Shown here: in pieces, positions 1-10,986 of the stretch
How the letters are laid out: every line of letters begins with the position of its first letter
Numbering within the stretch: the first letter of the stretch is position 1
NCBI GenBank assembly: GCA_947846985.1
Contig: CANTUZ010000025.1
Span: 13,452,100 to 13,516,099 of the forward strand
Source: Fratercula arctica
Taxonomy: Eukaryota > Chordata > Aves > Charadriiformes > Alcidae
DNA length: 64,000 bases
Direction: 5' to 3'
Notes under the pieces: generated by a model
Seen by the model: the letters and a program-made list of their open reading frames with translations, nothing else
Told to the model about the DNA's origin: nothing
Databases searched by the model: none
Position numbers and translations under genes: made by a program

Positions 1-1
1 C

Positions 2-1645
2 ACCATTTGCCATGGACTGATCCAGACTGCACTGGAACAGGGTGAAGCTCCAGAACATCTGCAGTACATTGATGACATCATTGTATGGGGAAACACAGCT
101 GAAGACGTTTTTGAGAAAGGGGATAAAATAGTCCGAATCCTTCTGAAGGCTGGTTTTGCCATAAAACGAAGTAAGGTCAAGGGACCTGCACAGGAGATCC
201 AGTTCTTAGGAATAAAATGGCAAGATGGACGCCACAAAATCCCAATGGATGTGATCAACATAATAGCAGCTATGTCTCCACCAACTAGTAAAAAGGAAAC
301 ACAAGCTTTCTTAGGCATTGTGGGGTTTTGGAGGATGCATATCCCAGATTACAGTCTGATTGTAAGCCCTCTGTATCAAGTAACCTGGAAGAAGAGCGAT
401 TTTAAATGGGGTCCTGAGCAACGACAAGCTTTTGAACAAATCAAACAGGAAATAGTCCATGCAGTGGCCCTGGGGCCAGTCTGGGCAGGACAAGATGTTA
501 AAAATGTGCTCTACACCGCAGCCGGGGAGAACGGCCCTACCTGGAGCCTCTGGCAGAAGGCACCAGGGGAGACCCGAGGTCGACCCCTAGGGTTTTGGAG
601 TCGGGGATACAGAGGATCCGAAGCCCGCTACACTCCAACAGAAAAGGAGATATTGGCAGCATATGAAGGGGTTCGAGCTGCTTCGGAGGTGGTCGGTACA
701 GAAGCACAGCTCCCCTTAGCACCTCGACTGCCGTTTCTGGGTTGGATGTTCAAAGAAAGGGTCCCCACCACGCATCATGCAACTGATGCTACATGGAGTA
801 AGTGGATTGCACTGATCACACAGCGAACTCTAATGGGAAACCCCAGTCGCCCAGGAATTCTGGAAGTGATCATGGACTGGCCAGAAGGCAAGGATTTTGG
901 AATGTCACCAGAGGAGGAGGTGACGCGTGTGGAAGAGGCCCCACCTTATAATAAACTGCCAGAAAATGAGAAGAAATATGCCCTGTTCACTGATGGGTCC
1001 TGCCGGATTGTGGGAAAGCATTGAAAGTGGAAGGCTGCTGTGTGGAGTCCTACACAACAAGTTGCAGAAGCCAGTGAAGGACAAGGTGAATCGAGCCAGT
1101 TTGCAGAGATGAAAGCCATTCAGCTGGCTTTGGACATCGCCGAGCGAGAAAAATGGCCAGTACTTTATCTCTGCACTGACTCATGGATGGTGGCAAATGC
1201 TCTGTGGGGGTGGTTACAGCAGTGGAAGCAGGGCAACTGGCAGCGCAGAGGCAAACCCATCTGGGCTGCTGAACTATTGCAAGATATTGCTGCCCGGATA
1301 GAGAATCTGGTTGTGAAAGTACGCCACGTAGATGCCCACGTACCAAAGAATCGGGCCACGGAGGAACATCAGAACAACCAGCAGGTGGATTGGGCTGCCA
1401 GGATTGAAGTGGCTCAGGTGGATCTGGACTGGCAACATAAGGGTGAACTATTCATAGCTCGGTGGGCCCATGAGACCTCAGGCCATCAAGGAAGAGATGC
1501 GACATATAGATGGGCTCGTGACCGAGGGGTGGACTTGACCATGGACACTATTGCACAGGTCATCCATGAATGTGAGACGTGCTGCAATCAAGCAAGCCAA
1601 GCGTTTGAAGCCTCTTTGGTATGGAGGACGATGGTTGAAATATAA
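2..1645 (+). pseudogene. pol: ERV-A pol: end of reverse transcriptase, connection, RNase H, start of integrase
   Basis: The frame is open from base 2. The polymerase catalytic motif YIDD is at 65-76, followed by the GPAQEIQFLG segment of the palm/thumb and a connection region. RNase H follows: FTDGSC at 986-1003 carries its first acidic residue, then a Glu-containing helix (QFAEMKAIQLAL) and LCTDSW. The integrase zinc-binding HHCC domain begins with HETSGHQGR. An in-frame TGA at 1022-1024 breaks RNase H; the aligned position in ERV-B is an Arg codon, so this is probably a CGA to TGA change. Near 1580 a one-base shift moves the open frame into the integrase reading frame, and the first frame stops at 1643-1645. 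It encoded the reverse transcription enzyme of a retrovirus and is now inactive. Confidence 0.92.
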
Positions 1646-2315
1646 ATATGGGGAGGCCTGGCAGATTGATTATATCACACTCCCACGAACCCGTCAAGGC
1701 AAGCGCCATGTGCTCACCATGGTGGAAGCAACCACTGGATGGCTGGAAACATACCCTGTGCCCCATGCCACTGCCCGGAATACTATCCTGGGCCTTGAAA
1801 AGCAAGTCCTGTGGCGACATGGTACCCCAGAGAGAACCGAGTCGGACAACGGGACTCATTTCCAAAACAGCCTCATAGACACCTGGGCCAAAGAGCATGG
1901 TATTGAGTGGGTATATCACATCCCCTATCACGCACCAGCCTCTGGGAAGATAGAACGGTACAATGGACTGTTAAAAACTACACTGAGAGCAATGGGTGGT
2001 GGGACCTTAAAACATTGGGATGCACGTTTAGCAAAGGCTACCTGGCTAGTTAATACCAGGGGATCTACCAATCGGGCTGGCCCTGCCCAATCAAAACTTC
2101 CACGTACCGTAGAAGGGGATAAAGTCCCCGTAGTGCACATGAAGAATATGTTAGGGAAGACATTCTGCGTTAGTCCTGCCTCAGGCAAAGGCAAACCCAT
2201 CCGTGGGATTGCTTTTGCCCAAGGACCTGGGTGCACTTGGTGGGTAATGCAGAAGGATGGGGAAGTCAGATGTGTACCTCATGGGGACTTGATTTTGGGT
2301 GAGAATAGCCAATGA
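1560..2315 (+). pseudogene. pol: ERV-A pol: integrase catalytic core and C-terminal domain
   Basis: This frame continues the integrase after the frameshift near 1580. The DDE triad is complete: Asp at 1668-1670 (QIDYITL), Asp at 1845-1847 (ESDNGTHF) and Glu at 1953-1955 (GKIERYN). The second Asp and the Glu are separated by 35 residues, the D,D(35)E spacing of retroviral integrases. A small basic C-terminal domain with a GPGCTWWV stretch follows, and the protein ends at a TGA at 2313-2315. This enzyme inserts viral DNA into the host chromosome. The core itself is unbroken, but the gene as a whole is interrupted upstream. Confidence 0.92.
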
Positions 2316-2599
2316 ATCAATTCGTGTGTAACACTGTCACTGTATGTCCTCGTTACTATAATTGCTATCGGCTGTACTGCAGTAAGAATCACCCAAATTA
2401 AGGACAGATGGATTTCGATGAAGAACTGAGTAAAGCAAAGTGGTGATGGGATCAGAGCTGACGCCTAGTAACTTCCTCAAGATCTACATCTTCGGCCCAT
2501 GGACTGTGTGCATGAGCTATGCCGGGTACACCAGTCACATGTTCCGAAAACTGTAAGATCTGGGCATGGCAAAAATGGTATGGAATAAGGGGTGGATAA
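2316..2599 (+). other. ERV-A 3' non-coding region with polypurine tract
   Basis: The 284 bases between the integrase stop and the LTR hold no env gene. The last bases, AAGGGGTGGATAA (2587-2599), are the polypurine tract that primes plus-strand synthesis immediately before the LTR. ERV-D has almost the same sequence at the same place (GGGGTGGATTA before its LTR), which supports both LTR boundaries. Confidence 0.75.
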
Positions 2600-2930
2600 T
2601 GTCCTGGTTCCGGCGGGGACAGGGTTAAGTATTCCATGCCATGTGAGCCATGCCCACCCTGAGATTAAAAGGAGGGAAGGGGGCAGGAAGTCAGGTTCGG
2701 AGCGGGCTGGCGCGTCCCGGGTCCGGACGGGCAGGGAGCGGCGGTTCCATAATCGCGTTTGTATATTCCTCTGTCCGTGTTATTGTTTTCTTGTTCCCTC
2801 TGCTGTTCTGTTAAACTGCCTTTGTCTCAACCCAAGAGTTTTGCCTTTTTCTTCTGATCCTTCCCGTACCGGGAAGCGCTGAGCGAGCGACACGTGGTTC
2901 TTTGTTGCCGTCTGAGGCCAAACCACGACA
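2600..2930 (+). repeat. ERV-A 3' LTR (331 bp)
   Basis: It starts TGTCCTGGTTCC and ends CCAAACCACGACA, giving TG...CA termini. It is closely similar to the LTRs at 16012-16342, 19316-19651 (inverted), 22563-22904 and 25213-25570 (inverted). The polypurine tract abuts the left end. The right flank (CCCTT, 2931-2935) is the gag coding sequence of ERV-D. The matching left LTR and left target duplicate are outside the window. Confidence 0.93.
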
Positions 2931-4468
2931 CCCTTCCCAGGCTGGGAAGGAGTGGGCCCAAAAATTTTGGAAGGATGAAGAGAAAGTGGTGAAACTTATT
3001 GAAGAGTGTCGGGCTTCACTAAAGCTCAGAACGGGGAAAGGCAAGGGTGTGTTTTGAGCGGTGTTAGGTACCTGTTTATGTTGTGCACAACAAGAAGCTA
3101 GGGAAACCCCTGCTCCTAATCTGATCTCAGCCGTAGAATATGCAACACTGAAATCGGAGAATGAGGTGCTGAAGTCATCATTAGCTTTTCAGAAGGAGAC
3201 AGGAGAAAAATTAAGAACTCAAGTTGATAAGCTTGTGAGTGAGAATGAATGTTTAGGAAACCGAAATGCTCGACTTGGGAGTGAAAATCTCCAACTTAAA
3301 ATGTTATTGGAAAGAGTGACTGGGCTCTTAGATAAAATGCAGCCCTCGACCCAAGTCCAACAAATTCGTAAGTTAATGTGTTATCCAAATTCCGGAACCC
3401 AGACCAGAGATTTTTGGTCTAATAGTGAGGATGAGGAAGAAGATGAGGAGGAAAAGAGTTTTGCTTTGAAATCCCAGGTCTTTCCTTTACGTCCTCTGGT
3501 TAAAACTGAAACCGCAGTTGATGATGATGATGAAGTCCGCACCACTGTGCGTACTGTTCCGTGGACACCAACCAAGTTAGAGAAAATAAGAGAGAAATAT
3601 TCGAGGCAGCCAGAAGAGTCGGCTGTTGAGTATGTGTGGCGAGTTTCTTCTGAAGGGGGAGATAGATAGAATTATGTTGAGCGAGAAGGAAGCAGGAGAC
3701 TCTTGGGGACCGGGAGTGTTTTTAACTACTGTGCCCGGGGATCATGATTATTCCCTAACTGCTCGAGCAGTCTATTGGGCCGGTGGTATGGATCCGCGAG
3801 AGAGCGGGGAGCCGTTAGAGATTAGAGCTACAGGCTACTCTGATCTGTTTGCAGCTGTGCGGAAAGCAGCTTGTCTGCAAGCCATGTATGACAGAGAGGA
3901 ATTTCGGAAATCCCCAATGTCAGCCCCTGTTGACCCCGAACGATTAGCCCCTCTCATCCGTGGTCTTCCCGATTGCCTGAAACCATTCATTGTCCACACT
4001 CAAGATCGCATACGAGATGCTCGGAGTGCTCATAGACGGAGCCGTCGTAACTACATGCCCACCTGGAACGAATATGTACAGGAAATAGATCAATATGGGC
4101 GCCGAATGGGCTGGGCCAATCTAACTAGTGAAAAATCCTCCGAACTCCCCCGTAAAGTTCGCCAAGTCCAAACTCACACTAAAAACCCTAAATCAGAGGG
4201 AAGGTTTAAGCCTGATAAAGACCGAAACGAGTTGTGGCGTAAAGCTCTACAATTAGGTGTGCCCCGACAATTCTTACACGGTGTCCCTACAGGAGATCTC
4301 TGCACGCTAGTCCAATCTCTAACTAGAAAGAATAATTTGGCTGGGGAGAAAAGTCTAACAAGAGAATCCCCAAGTTGTGAGAAAATTGTGCCTTCTGCAC
4401 TGGAGCATAATTTGATTGATTTGTCAGACCCCCAGTCAAAAAACTCCTATCCCCGGGGAGGGCAGTGA
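2931..4468 (+). pseudogene. gag: ERV-D gag
   Basis: Gag is the structural polyprotein. The part present begins mid-gene with an open frame to a TGA at 3055-3057, then continues in the same frame through a heptad-rich coiled coil (about 3145-3350, with SENEVLKSSLAF and GSENLQLKMLLERV) and an acidic stretch of Glu/Asp (about 3425-3460). Near 3660 the frame shifts by one base; the next frame (to 4468) holds GPGVFLTT, a capsid-like helical region and a basic tail. I see no CCHC zinc knuckle. The stop at 4466-4468 lies just after a -1 frameshift signal leading into protease-pol. Identification rests on position and general Gag character. Confidence 0.8.
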
Positions 4469-4480
4469 GCCACCCTGCCC
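4438..4480 (+). promoter_or_regulatory. ERV-D -1 ribosomal frameshift signal (gag to pro-pol)
   Basis: The heptamer A AAA AAC lies at 4438-4444, exactly in the X XXY YYZ phase relative to the gag frame (codons tcA, AAA, AAC). The gag stop follows at 4466-4468, and the -1 frame is open without a break into protease. A GGGCAG/CTGCCC stem (4460-4465 with 4475-4480, 9-base loop) lies downstream. The 15-base spacer is longer than the usual 5-9, so the stimulatory structure is less certain than the slippery site. Confidence 0.72.
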
Positions 4481-7400
4481 GACGGGTACTAGCGATCCAA
4501 TGGCTCTCTCATAAAGACTCCGAACCTGTTATTGTCATTCCTGTTGGACCGCAAAAGATGTTGGTCAACTTTATTATCGACACCGGAGCCCAAATGTCTG
4601 CAATTACTAACGAAACAGTACAACTTCTAGGTATAAATCCCACCCAACGCAGAGTCAACTTCACAGGAATTGACGGTGTAGTAAAAACATGCCCCACCAC
4701 AAAAATTAACCTCTGGTTGCCGGGAGAGCAGCAAATGACTAGGGCAGAAGTGTTATTAGGTGCCTCGCATACTAACCTCCTGGGGTTTGACGTGCTGCAT
4801 GGGCGGATGTGGAAATTTCCAGATGGGACTGTGTGGAGTTTTGCAGGACGCGAAAAAAGATTAGACACAGTGAAATTGAGTCTATTAGAAACTTCTATAC
4901 CTTTGCCTCCCTCTAAAATTACCAACGTCCGGCAGTATCCACTGCCTGCAGCTGCACTTGCAGGAGCAGACGGGGTGGTATCAGATTTAGAAAAAAAAGA
5001 CATCATTAAGAGGACTCACTCACCTTATAATTCACCGGTGTGGCCAGTAAAGAAACCAACAGGGCAATGGCGTTTCACAGTAGATTACCGTAAGTTAAAC
5101 ACCAACACTGCACCCCTGACCGCCACGGTTCCAAATATCGCTGAAATTGTGACAATGATACAAGGAGCTGCCCATCCTTGGATGGCTGCCTTAGATGTTA
5201 AAGGCATGTTTTTTATGATTCCCCTCCTTGAGCAAGACAAAGCGTGGTTTGCATTCACGTGGAAAGGAGTCCAATATACCTTTAACCGACTCCCACAAGG
5301 ATACAAGCATTCCCCCAGTATTGCTCATAATGCTTTAGCTAAAGTGCTATCAGAGATTCCTGTTTCACAGGGATGTATGGTATACCAATATATTGATGAC
5401 ATCCTAATAGGGGGAGAGAACCAAGAAAGTGTTAAAGACATGATGGAAAACATCCGAAAAACATTACTAGATTTAGGATTTGAAATTCCAGACTCAAAGT
5501 GTCAGGGACCCGCACAGGAAGTTAAATTCTTTGGGGTCTGGTGGATTAAGGGAGCTGCTTCCATCCCTCAGGATACCCTGAAAAAAACAGAACATGGACA
5601 GAATCCTTCCAGCGCAAAGGAGTTACAGCAAGTTCTGGGAACTTTAAGTTATTGGCGTAAACATATCCCTGGATTTTCCATCATTGCTCGCCCCCTTTAT
5701 AGTTTGCTCAAAAAAGGTAAATCCTGGGAGTGGACTGAACAACATACTAATGCCCTAGAATTGCCAATAAAGGAGCTAAGGTTATTCCAACAACTTGGTC
5801 CTATACATCCAACTGACCCTGTCCATGTAGAGTGGGGATTCAGTGAACATGGTTCTCATTGTAACTTATGGCAGAAGGGACCAGCAGGGCCAGAGAGACC
5901 ATTAGAATTTAGCTCTCACTCCTTTAATGATACTGAGAGCAGATATTCAGACCTTGAGAAGGGTTTACTGTCCCTAGTGCGAGTGTTGCAATGAGCAGAG
6001 CAGATAAGGAGGGAACAGAATGTGATCGTTCGGGGACCTTTCCGCCTCCTAGATGTGGTCCGTAAAGGGACAGCACCACCAGCCGGCATTGCCCAGAAAC
6101 CCACAGTTCGAATGTGGTATGCTTATTTAGAAGGCATTAATGAAATCATGCCAGTCTCTGAAGGTAGTGTTAAAGTATCCAAGCTCCAGAAGGATATAGA
6201 TGGTGCCCTATTGTTCCAATCACCACCAAACAGACCATCTCTGATCCAAGAAGCACCTCCTCTGAAGGAAGGCAGTGATCTTGCAGGAGTATGGTTTACT
6301 GATGCGTCATCTCACTGCGAGAACAATAAGTGGAAATACAAGGCCGTAGCACTTGAAGTAGCAATGGGAGAAAGAGCAGTTGAAACAGGAGAAGGTAGTG
6401 CACAAGTAGGGGAACTCAGAGCTGTCCTACTAGCTGCACAACATGGGGCTACTTACATTTACACTGATTCATATGCTGTTTTTAAAGGAGCCACTGAATG
6501 GATAGGTCACTGGGCAGTCAATGATTGGCAGGTGAACAGAGTCCCAATTTGGGAGACGGATAGTTGGAAGCAACTGTTAGAAATAGGAGGACAGAGAGCA
6601 TTGCACATTGCTTGGGTAAAAGGCCATGATCGTTCGAACTCGATCACTGCTCAGTTCAACCAACACGTAGATAGCCTCACGCGGCTGCAGCAAATTGATA
6701 TTGTAGATGATGGTCAGGAATGGGAACGCTTACTCGAATGGTTGCATGTTAAGCGTGGCCACACAGGCCATGCTGACCTGTATCAGGAAGGTCTAGCCCG
6801 GGAGTCGCTTGTATCAGCTAAGCTGTGCGAACAAGTAGTAACTGCCTGTTCACAATGTCGCCTATGACTCAATAAAGATCATCCAAGTAAGGCACCTCCC
6901 TTACACATTCGGGACAAGAAAACATTGTGGCATTCATGGCAAATTGATTATATTGGGCCCTTGAGATCATCAGGTGAGAAAAGATACGTCCTAGTGGGAG
7001 TGGAAATTATCTCTGGCCTCACTATGGCCACCAGCTTCAAATCAGCTACCGGAGACAACACAGTAAAAGGCCTAAAAGGGTGGTTCAGCACACTTCCCCT
7101 TCCCGAAGAAATTCAAAGTGATAACAGTTCACACTTTACCACTACGGTGGTACAAGACTGGGCCAAAGAAGAAGGAATTCGATGGGTATTTCATACTCAC
7201 TATTATCCTCAGGCTAATGGCATTGTTGAACGCACCAATGGATTGGTTAAGCGTTTTGCAAAAACTCATGAACCTGGTTGGCATTTGCGATTGGATGATG
7301 CCATCTATCAATTAAATAACAGATGGAGTGGAGACGGCTGCCCTAAAATGAAAGCTTTCTGTGTATCTACCAATATCATCACTCCAAAAGTTCCCAATGA

Positions 7401-7536
7401 ACCACAAAAATACCTAGGAAGATTTCACCCTGGGCAACCAGTATTAGTGAAAATGCCTCAAATTGGAACGGTACCAATGGTGCTGGCTACTCCCAAAAAT
7501 CCCCATGCATGGGAAGCCAAAGACTATTCAGGATAG
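4465..7536 (+). pseudogene. pol: ERV-D pro-pol: protease, reverse transcriptase, RNase H, integrase
   Basis: One reading frame runs the full length with only two in-frame stops, TGA at 5992-5994 and 6865-6867. Protease has the catalytic DTGA (FIIDTGAQMSAI). Reverse transcriptase has FTVDYRKLN, LPQGYKHSP and YIDD at 5389-5400. RNase H has VWFTDASSH, QVGELRAVL and IYTDSYAVF. The integrase HHCC domain is HVKRGHTGH...CSQC just before the second TGA. The integrase core has Asp at 6946-6948, Asp at 7120-7122 and Glu at 7228-7230, again with 35 residues between the last two. Gly is Ser in SDNSSHF. Translation would begin through the -1 frameshift rather than at its own start codon. Confidence 0.92.
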
Positions 7537-7606
7537 ATACACCAGATCAGTACTTGGTGGATTTCACCCTCTTTTTAACCCCCTCGGTCAAATAAGACCG
7601 AGCAGA

Positions 7607-7631
7607 TTTTCTTTTCCTTTGTGTCTTACAG
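7607..7631 (+). promoter_or_regulatory. ERV-D env splice acceptor
   Basis: A pyrimidine-rich run (TTTTCTTTTCCTTT) ends in TTACAG with the AG at 7630-7631. It lies 95 bases after the integrase stop and 10 bases before the first ATG of the small membrane ORF. This is where an env subgenomic mRNA would be spliced. The pyrimidine tract and AG are visible; use of the site is inferred. Confidence 0.65.
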
Positions 7632-7640
7632 GAACCTTAG

Positions 7641-7766
7641 ATGAACTGTACGTGGACAGACGGACTGGCTTACGCTAACCTTGAGTGTCTCCAAGGAATC
7701 CTGACATTGATCTTGGCAGTAATATTATTCTTATTATGTATGGCTATCTGCAGACCTAGATTCTAA
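7641..7766 (+). CDS. Small membrane protein ORF (41 aa) upstream of ERV-D env
   Basis: The first ATG after the predicted env splice acceptor opens an intact 41-codon frame ending in TAA at 7764-7766, one base before the env ATG at 7768. Residues 1-18 are polar, beginning MNCTW with a sequon at Asn2-Cys3-Thr4. Residues about 19-37 form one strongly hydrophobic segment (GILTLILAVILFLLCMAI), and the tail is a short basic CRPRF. This suggests a single-pass protein with a glycosylated short outer domain and almost no cytoplasmic tail. I do not recognise it. It could be a genuine accessory protein, an upstream ORF that tunes env translation, or chance; its survival without a stop in an otherwise damaged provirus is suggestive only. 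Confidence 0.5.
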   Translation: MNCTWTDGLAYANLECLQGILTLILAVILFLLCMAICRPRF

Positions 7767-7767
7767 A

Positions 7768-9048
7768 ATGACAAATAAGCAGATGCAATTGATGCTATTC
7801 AGTTTTACCTTTTTATTCCCTGTCGTTTGTAGTCAAAGAGACCCAGAGTGGCCATGGTCTCAAGCTTTTGTTAAACACAATGCGATGGCAGGTACAAGAA
7901 AAGGAGAACTGAGTTTAGCCACTGTAGTTCTACAGGAAAATGAGGTGTTACATGAGTGGACCTGGAATAGTTGGTACCCAACCCTGAAAGGTAAGGCAGG
8001 GGTGGAAGTCCAAGTAGGGTGTAGAATGATCAATGGCTCAAATCATGAGAAAGCCACCAGGATAGAAATATTTCACCCTCAAAACCCATGCTCAGTGACA
8101 AAAAAGCACTGCATCACTGTCAAGTGGGATTGCTGGTATAATTTCACTCTTGTGGAACCCACTTTTATAACTTGTCGTTGGCAACAGGATGTAATAGTGC
8201 TGCTATTTGAATTCAAGATAGATGTAGTCAAACCTGACCCAACTACACAGCCACTGCCACTATCTGAAACCCCTAACACTGACCACACTGACACCTTGTT
8301 AAGTGGGCTTAAAAGTCTGCCCCTTGATAATGAGCTTTGGGATAATGCCTTGTCACAGTACACTGCAAGCACTGGAACACCAGAAAACAAAAAGGATTTA
8401 AATCTCTCCACTCTGGTTATACAAGGAAGTGAAGTATATTCCAGAGAGAAATGGAGATGGAATGAATCACTTCGAATGGCAAAAATTGAAGCCACCCTTG
8501 GAAAGAGAATACACATTGGTTGTCGATTTATCAATGGGTCTACCCACCACAGGCCAACTGTAATTAAAACCATCCATGTAGACTCTACCAAACTGGACAA
8601 ATACAACAGTGATTGTTACAAAATTATGGAGCCAAATTCAGATTGCTGGCACAATTTCACTTTTATCAAACCTATAGTAGTGTATTGTATTTGGGGTTAC
8701 AAGGGCACAGAATTGTCATTTGAATTTATGATTGACTCTAACACATCTGAACCTGCTGAAATGAATCCAGAACCTACACCCCCACAAACTCTCAAAGCTG
8801 TACCTACTCAGCCCTCCATTAGTCTAACTCCTTACACCTTCAACGTTGGCCCCTATGTTATTAAACACACAGGTCAACAACAGATATTATTCAATCCAAC
8901 ATATTCCCTCAAATGAGTAGAACTGTCAATGCAGATTAATATCTCTGTGATCAAACCCACCTGCTCACCATTCATGAGTACATCTTATGCAGGATGGTCA
9001 GCATGGTTACACAGACGAACTCTTGCCACTTCACAACGGCTGAAGAGA
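7768..9048 (+). pseudogene. env: ERV-D env, surface (SU) subunit with duplicated module
   Basis: The frame starts with a signal peptide (residues about 8-22, ending VVCSQ). It then has two related modules: residues 48-152 (nt 7909-8223) and 211-323 (nt 8398-8736). Both contain GCR.INGS, then DCW.NFT, then FEF.ID, with several matching Cys and N-glycosylation sequons. A Pro/Thr-rich linker separates them and another follows module 2. An in-frame TGA at 8914-8916 interrupts the gene, and the same frame reopens at once. The SU/TM boundary is a furin-type RLKR at 9037-9048. SU would bind the cell receptor. I cannot assign the env family. Confidence 0.78.
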
Positions 9049-10400
9049 GATGTGACTGGTATCTTAGGAACAGGACTGGGAGTCCTAAATAGTATAGATG
9101 CTGAGATACTTGCCAACAAACTAGTCACAACAACTAGTGATCTAGACAAATTAAAACATCCCCTACAGTCCTCTCTATCAGCATTAGGAAACCACCAATG
9201 GCTTTTGTCGAATATATTGCCTCAGTGGGAAGAAACATGTGAAAAAGACCATCAGCTGATCACAGATGCACTTGGTACAACCCAAAACAACGTTTCCTTA
9301 GCTCTTAGTTGTATCCAAGCCCAATTGTGGATGCAATCTATGACAGCCGCAATCATAAGGGAAGGTGAAGAAGGCACCTCGCCCACCGAAATTCAAAAAG
9401 TAATATGGGATAACGCAATTGAATTTGAGAAAAAAAATCAGTCCTGGTGGTACCTAGTTAATTTCACCTATGATCCCATTGAGAGCAAGGCCACAGCTTT
9501 TGTCTTAACAATACGCAATGCTTTGGTATACACCATATACCCAATCATCGCACTGGGGTTGAATCACCATGGAGCCATACTCTATCCAATAGAGCATAGA
9601 GTGTGGGCACAACAAAATGAGAATAAACGGCAAACTGTTGAGGTTGACGCATGCGTTTCACGAGACCAACAAGGATTCATTTGTGAGAGTAATACTCTCA
9701 AAGCACAAGACATTTGTCTTGACACCAACCAAAATGTTTGTCATTTTGAGGTACATCCTGATGAAACCCCAGAAACTGTGCTTGTATATATTGGGAAAGG
9801 GTGCGTTTGCATGAGGTCTCCCTGTAGGCTTGTATTCGTAGATGACATAGTAGTTGATATAAGTAATCACTCAAATCTTTGTGCTTGTAACTTTACTAAC
9901 ATTGTCGGATGTGACTTCAATTATTCAGCTCCTGTTACGTCTTTTCAGTTGCTACATTCTAATTATACATTGATCCGAGATTTGTTGCCTATCCCTATCG
10001 GAATGAATCTCTCATTGGTGAAGAAGCTGCTACAACATGATGACTTGAAGCGACTGTTGAAAGAGGCCCAAAAAATGGACAAAGAACTCTGATTACTGTC
10101 CATCATGATGTTGAAGAAATACACCAAGTAATGGAAAGAGTCAAGAAAGACGGAGGATATGAATGGTGGGACACTCTTTTTGGATGGTCGCCAACAGCTA
10201 CAGGAATCTTTAACAAGATGCTCCATCCTGTTGTTGTTTTACTAGTACTCACCGTATTGTGCTTTGCTTTGACAATTGTTTTGTATGTTAAACTTTGGAT
10301 TATGATGAAAAGCTTAACTCGCTTGATCGCTCCACAAGATGTATTTGTACTTGATAACCCTCACCACAAGAGCACATGTGATATTCCCAATCAATTTTAA
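9049..10400 (+). pseudogene. env: ERV-D env, transmembrane (TM) subunit
   Basis: Right after the RLKR site comes a Gly-rich hydrophobic stretch (ILGTGLGVL) suitable as a fusion peptide, followed by a helical region with heptad character, a Cys-rich middle (CVCMRSPC, CACNF) and several N-glycosylation sequons. The frame stops with TGA at 10090-10092. The membrane anchor lies in another frame (10131-10400), so a small frameshift occurred near 10,090. The anchor is VVVLLVLTVLCFALTIV (about 10,227-10,289), followed by a short tail. I see no CX6CC motif in the usual place, so this does not look like a gamma-type TM. It is a class I fusion-protein remnant and is not functional as it stands. Confidence 0.75.
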
Positions 10401-10427
10401 ATATCGTGGAGCTTGAGTGACTGTAGT

Positions 10428-10441
10428 CACGGGGTGGATTA
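10428..10441 (+). promoter_or_regulatory. ERV-D polypurine tract
   Basis: GGGGTGGATTA (10431-10441) directly precedes the LTR start TGTGGAATAA. It matches the tract before the ERV-A LTR at 10 of 11 bases. Confidence 0.65.
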
Positions 10442-10975
10442 TGTGGAATAATTACTAAATTGGCTAAAAATACAAAGGTACAGCATTGTTCACACATTAA
10501 GGAAAAGTATAAAATCAAGAGGCTTCTGAGGTAGAGAGCAGCTGCAGCTGGCATGCAAGGAATTCAACATCTGCAATTCCCTGTGCAATATTGCTTGCGA
10601 TGCAACACGGGGAATGGAGTGGGATGGAAATTCCACGGCCAAGCCCTGTGATGATCCAACAGATATGGGAAGGAGATGGTACTATAGAACCGATAAGCTG
10701 CCCATTTACCACCCTGAGCCAACATTTTGTCAAATTGTGATGAAATGCTGTCCTTTGTGCGAACTTTGCTCATTATAATGTCATTATAATACCAAAACAC
10801 ACCTCCATCCCAAAGGCTACCCGCCTCCAAGGTGCGACCACTCCTTCTTGAGTCTGCGCCCTGAATTTTTCGTAAACTATACCTTTAAATGTGAAGCGAG
10901 AGAATTTTACACCAATCATAATTAAAGTATTTATGACTAAAGTCACTCAAACCCCAACTTGAAGGTAAAAAATAG

Positions 10976-10986
10976 TATAAAAATAG
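10976..10986 (+). promoter_or_regulatory. TATA box of ERV-D LTR
   Basis: TATAAAAATAG sits about 330 bases before the AATAAA signal, as expected for a retroviral LTR promoter. Transcription would start near 11,005. Confidence 0.6.

Larger units (their letters stand above)
1..2930 (+). mobile_element. ERV-A: 3' part of an env-less ERV-L-like endogenous retrovirus
   Basis: The window opens inside the reverse transcriptase of a retroviral pol gene and continues through RNase H and integrase to a polypurine tract and a 3' LTR. Only about 285 bases separate the integrase stop from the LTR, so there is no env gene. Pol motifs, lack of env and 5-bp target duplications seen at related LTRs here fit class III (ERV-L-like) elements; the class call is from recalled family features, not a search. 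The LTR family (TGTCCTGG to CACGACA) is the same as that of ERV-C and of the two solo LTRs at 22.6 and 25.2 kb. The 5' half lies outside the window. Confidence 0.9.

Noticed and set aside
8914..8916. TGA in env read as selenocysteine or programmed readthrough.
   Set aside because: Other in-frame TGAs occur throughout the retroviral genes, consistent with CpG decay; no special context is seen.
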